Origin: Deltaproteobacteria bacterium RBG_16_54_11
Lineage (GTDB): Bacteria > Desulfobacterota > B13-G15 > RBG-16-54-18
Direction: 5' to 3'
DNA: 13,333 nucleotides
Assembly: GCA_001797905.1 (NCBI GenBank)
Contig: MGQS01000073.1
Span: 1-13,333 of the forward strand
Below the pieces are notes generated by a model. That model ran no database searches and was not told where the DNA came from. It saw nothing but the letters and a program-made list of their open reading frames with translations. Within the stretch, counting starts at the first letter, position 1, and each line of letters begins with the position of its first letter. Shown one piece after another: positions 12,571 through 13,333 of this stretch. Made by a program: the position numbers and the translations under genes.

Positions 12571-13333
12571 ATGGCGCTAGACGAGGTGATCATTTCCCGG
12601 GCAATCATCGAGAGGTTTCTGCGGAAGTTCACTGCATCCCTCGAGGTAGACGTCGCCGTTGTCGGGGGAGGCCCTGCAGGGCTGGTAGCGGCGTACTATC
12701 TGGTCAAGTCAGGCTATAAGGTCTCCCTCTTCGAGCGGAAGCTGAGCGTCGGCGGCGGGATGTGGGGCGGGGGGATGATGTTCAATGAGATCGTGGTGCA
12801 GGAGGAAAGCAAGAGGATCCTCGATGAGTTCGGCATCAGGAGTGAGCTCTACCGCGAGGGGTATTATACCGCCGATGCCGTCGAGTCCATCTCAACCCTC
12901 TGCTCCAAGACCGCACAGGCAGGCGTTAAGATATTCAACTTGATGAGCGTGGAGGATGTGGTGGTGCGTAAGGAAAGAGTTGTAGGGCTCGTTTTGAATT
13001 GGACGGCGGTCGAGATGGCTGCGCTGCACGTCGATCCCTTGACCATGCGAAGTAAGTACGTCATCGATGCTACCGGGCACGCGACGGAGGTGGTCAAGGT
13101 CATCGAGCGCAAGGTGGACGCCGCTTTGCTCACCCCCACGGGAAGGGTCATGGGGGAGAGGTCCCTCTGGGCGGAGAAGGCGGAGTCGAGCACCCTGGAG
13201 AACACCAAAGAGGTCTTCCCCGGCGTCTTTGTGGCGGGCATGTCCGCCAACGCATCCTTCGGGGCCTATCGGATGGGGCCTATCTTCGTGGGCATGCTGC
13301 TCTCAGGAGAGAAGGCAGCGGCCCTGATCGCCG
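12571..13333 (+). CDS. thi4: Thi4-family thiazole synthase, sulfide-dependent type (3' end cut by window)
   Basis: Thi4 makes adenosine diphosphate-5-methyl-4-carboxythiazole, the thiazole part of thiamin, from NAD, glycine and a sulfur source. The 254 visible residues show VDVAVVGGGPAGL (27-38) for dinucleotide binding, FERKLSVGGGMWGGGMMFN, the HVDPLT segment at 153-158, VIDATGHATEVV, and GVFVAGMSANASFGAYRMGPIFVGMLLSG. Yeast and plant Thi4 carry a Cys just before the DP motif (CMDPN) that gives up its sulfur, one turnover per protein. Here His153 is in that place (HVDPLT), as in methanogen enzymes that use free sulfide with iron and turn over many times. AAAGGAGGG nine bases before the ATG is an excellent ribosome-binding site. 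TPP riboswitch control supports the call. The frame is still open at the edge; the archaeal family length suggests only some 10 residues are missing. Confidence 0.93.
   Translation, partial: MALDEVIISRAIIERFLRKFTASLEVDVAVVGGGPAGLVAAYYLVKSGYKVSLFERKLSVGGGMWGGGMMFNEIVVQEESKRILDEFGIRSELYREGYYTADAVESISTLCSKTAQAGVKIFNLMSVEDVVVRKERVVGLVLNWTAVEMAALHVDPLTMRSKYVIDATGHATEVVKVIERKVDAALLTPTGRVMGERSLWAEKAESSTLENTKEVFPGVFVAGMSANASFGAYRMGPIFVGMLLSGEKAAALIA

Noticed and set aside
1..13333. CRISPR arrays, tRNA or rRNA genes, insertion sequences with transposases
   Set aside because: No regularly spaced direct repeats, no cloverleaf-type sequence and no intact transposase gene were seen.

Overview
The window looks like chromosome from an anaerobic, Gram-negative bacterium, most likely a member of the Desulfobacterota (the former Deltaproteobacteria). 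Four things point there: the gene order tmk-holB-ricT-metG, a CIRCE operator in front of an rpoH-type sigma factor, a type of Thi4 thiazole synthase that uses free sulfide, and a larC gene for the nickel-pincer cofactor. The lineage is an inference from gene content; no rRNA or tRNA is present to fix it.

Layout. Bases 1-2600 are a patchwork: the 3' end of larC, an AT-rich HEPN-domain gene that looks imported, a ytfJ-like exported thioredoxin-fold protein, a lone DUF2442 gene on the minus strand, and two non-coding repeats. Bases 2623-9013 hold a minus-strand housekeeping run, read right to left: a 15-repeat TPR lipoprotein, then tmk, holB, ricT, metG and dciA, closely packed from tmk onward. 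A long REP-like inverted repeat sits between ricT and metG. Bases 9050-9521 are a divergent regulatory region; its right end carries a sigma-70 promoter whose -10 box lies inside a perfect CIRCE operator, driving rpoH. rpoH and coaBC converge with only six bases between their stop codons. Bases 11686-12226 carry a RelB-like/ParE-RelE-like toxin-antitoxin pair. The window ends with a promoter, a TPP riboswitch with a terminator, and a Thi4-family gene cut by the window edge.

How the genes work together. The minus-strand run joins DNA precursor supply (Tmk), the replicative clamp loader (HolB), helicase loading (DciA), translation (MetG) and an Fe-S regulatory protein (RicT). CoaBC makes 4'-phosphopantetheine for coenzyme A. 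RpoH directs heat-shock transcription, and the CIRCE site puts it under the HrcA repressor, so the two heat-shock circuits appear to be in series. The riboswitch closes a feedback loop in which TPP represses synthesis of its own thiazole moiety.

I found no clearly undescribed multi-gene system. The best leads are the HEPN gene inserted behind larC beside a possible gene relic, the HrcA-controlled rpoH, the REP-like element, and the sulfide-type Thi4 under TPP control.
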